From: Leishmania martiniquensis
Lineage: Eukaryota; Euglenozoa; Kinetoplastea; Trypanosomatida; Trypanosomatidae
Assembly (NCBI RefSeq): GCF_017916325.1
Contig: NC_090151.1
Coordinates: forward strand, 5,001-69,000
Length of the DNA: 64,000 nucleotides
Direction of reading: 5' to 3'
In this document: one piece after another, positions 62,805 to 64,000 of the stretch
Position numbering within the stretch: the stretch's first letter is position 1
Layout: every line of letters begins with the position of its first letter
Notes under the pieces: model-generated
What the model was told of the DNA's origin: nothing
Seen by the model: only the letters and a program-made list of their open reading frames with translations
Database searches by the model: none
Position numbers and translations under genes: made by a program

Positions 62805-63899
62805 TTACGATAGACGCCAGCCCACACTGGTGACGATGGGGGCACCAGAGGTCGTGGCAGGCCTCACTGCGGCTTCGCTGGTCTGTGGGGGAGGAGTACA
62901 CGACGAGGTGAAGGATGTGGCCGTGTCACTCTCGCCTGTAACTCCGCCCTCTTTGGCGCCTTCGCCGTTGCCGTCCTCATCACTTTCGAGCTCGCGCAAG
63001 AGCGCCTTCATATCGTCTACAGTGACAGACGGCAGTGCTCGAGAAGCTGCTGATGAATTTGTCTCGCAGCGTGATGCCGATGCACTCACCTGTGCCGGCT
63101 GTCGTTGTCGTGCAGTACGGGGTGCGCCGACCGAGGGCGAGGAGGAGCCCTCTTTCTGATGCATGAGATATACTTGCCGCTCTTGCTCCAACCAGTACTG
63201 GGTAAACAAGTACTGCAGCACCAAGCCGCACACCCATCGCAGCTCCGACGTCAGCGGCAGCGCCCCATGAGCCACACGCTGGCGTACCTCCACCGCCTCT
63301 TCAGGGAAGTCGATCTGCGTAGCGCGTTTTCGATACGTGTCGGCGGCGCCGCTCGCGAAAGAGCCCGTCATGATGTGCACCACACGCGAGATGGCAGCGC
63401 CGTAACACATGCGCAGTGGTCCGTCTTGCAGTGCGTTCTCCTCGTCCTGCAGGACCGCATCGAACAGCACCTCCGTCGCCTCCACGTAGGCAGGCAACTC
63501 CCGCTCCTTGCGAACGCGCTGGCGCCACACTTGAATTGTTTCCAAAGCACGCCGCTTCACAGCCGTGGTGGCGGTCATGTCAAACAGCACTCGCTTCACC
63601 TCCGCCCACTCACACCAGTCTTCGCCAAAGACGGTAGAGAAGATAGCAGAAGTGGAGCACGTCGCGGTGGGGAGGGGGGCCTTCGTGCAGTCGGTGCCGT
63701 CCGATTTCGTGGCCGTCTCCTCTGGTGGCGAGGCGCGGATACTTACCACCGCCGTCGCGTCATCTTTGCGCGCTTTCGACTTCGCTGGAGCGTCGAGATC
63801 AGTCAGTTCTTCCAGTCCGCGGCGGATGCGGTGGCCGCAGAACCGCCGCTCTGCCAGCGTCTGGCGGCGCCGCGTCTCGTTCACGTGGGACCTGCGCAT
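62805..63899 (-). CDS. LAS1: LAS1-like ribosome-biogenesis nuclease
   Basis: A 364-residue LAS1 family protein. LAS1 is the HEPN endonuclease that, with the kinase Grc3/NOL9, cleaves ITS2 between 5.8S and large-subunit rRNA in the nucleolus. The domain spans about 95-240: DWCEWAEVKRVLFD, then RRALETIQVWRQRV, LPAYVEATEVLFDAVL, LRMCYGAAISRVVHIMTG and YLFTQYWLEQER. The HEPN R-x4-H catalytic motif is R206-Q-R-V-A-H211; the residue after the Arg, His in yeast and human, is Gln here. The N-terminal 90 residues and C-terminal 120 residues are disordered. ATG at 63899 is used here; an in-frame GTG is two codons upstream. Confidence 0.82.
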   Translation of the reverse strand: MRRSHVNETRRRQTLAERRFCGHRIRRGLEELTDLDAPAKSKARKDDATAVVSIRASPPEETATKSDGTDCTKAPLPTATCSTSAIFSTVFGEDWCEWAEVKRVLFDMTATTAVKRRALETIQVWRQRVRKERELPAYVEATEVLFDAVLQDEENALQDGPLRMCYGAAISRVVHIMTGSFASGAADTYRKRATQIDFPEEAVEVRQRVAHGALPLTSELRWVCGLVLQYLFTQYWLEQERQVYLMHQKEGSSSPSVGAPRTARQRQPAQVSASASRCETNSSAASRALPSVTVDDMKALLRELESDEDGNGEGAKEGGVTGESDTATSFTSSCTPPPQTSEAAVRPATTSGAPIVTSVGWRLS

Positions 63900-64000
63900 A
63901 GTCACTGAGGGAAAGGGAAAGGGGAGGGGGGAAGCAAACGCAGGAGGAGGTGTGAGGAGCTGTGCGCGAACTGAGACGTGCGCATGTGCATAAAAAAAAT
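63900..64000 (-). promoter_or_regulatory. Trans-splice region of LAS1
   Basis: A sense-strand AG at 63905-63906 follows a clean pyrimidine tract (plus-strand purines 63907-63934), leaving only about 5 nt of leader before the ATG at 63899. An acceptor farther upstream is possible. The window ends in a short A-run. Confidence 0.5.

Overview
The window is nuclear DNA of a trypanosomatid close to Leishmania. Every convincing gene, 21 intact and one apparently broken, lies on the minus strand, has no intron, and is separated from its neighbours by long intergenic spacers. Most start codons have a pyrimidine-rich tract and AG just upstream on the sense strand, as expected for spliced-leader trans-splicing. 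This is one uninterrupted stretch of a polycistronic transcription unit running from 64000 to 1. I see no strand switch, tRNA, rRNA or conventional promoter. From memory, unverified, a PRMT6-type gene, an eIF1A and PEX6 lie together near one end of Leishmania chromosome 16.

Layout, in coordinate order (the reverse of transcription). 0.4-9.6 kb: histone chaperone ASF1, mitoribosomal protein uL15m, a small adenylate kinase with a docking-like N-terminus, a PRMT6-type arginine methyltransferase, a prolyl-4-hydroxylase-like dioxygenase and a DEAD-box helicase. 10.7-18.8 kb: the glycosome-import AAA ATPase PEX6, a coiled-coil protein of unknown function and a KLHDC4-like kelch protein. 20.7-35.3 kb: a 94-residue HMG-box-like protein, an unknown protein with an uncertain start, a MORN plus multi-membrane-span protein, a HAD-kinase fusion that has lost the catalytic residues of both halves, a large probable mitochondrial protein and a small cysteine-cluster protein. 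36.5-36.9 kb: a small gene that seems to carry a frameshift, with a perfect 14-bp hairpin over its stop codon. 38.3-43 kb: eIF1A, an unknown proline-rich protein and mitoribosomal protein bL17m. 43.1-56.4 kb: a single 13.3-kb gene for a BLTP1/Csf1-type bridge-like lipid transfer protein. 59.1-63.9 kb: an unknown disordered protein and the ITS2 nuclease LAS1.

The main non-coding feature is a GC-rich dispersed repeat. Two 533-bp copies (15837-16369 and 19898-20430) differ at only three positions. A third, 311-bp copy (39272-39582) is 99% identical to their interior. A fourth, diverged relic (60215-60365) lacks that interior. The copies lie downstream of genes, where 3' UTRs are expected, which fits SIDER-type degenerate retroposons of Leishmania. 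That family name is inferred. The three young copies carry a G-quadruplex motif on the transcribed sense strand.

As usual in trypanosomatids, neighbours are not functionally grouped, although mitochondrial translation (uL15m, bL17m), ribosome assembly (LAS1, the helicase) and cytosolic translation (eIF1A) all appear. Control is expected after transcription, through spacers, 3' UTR repeats and trans-splice sites.
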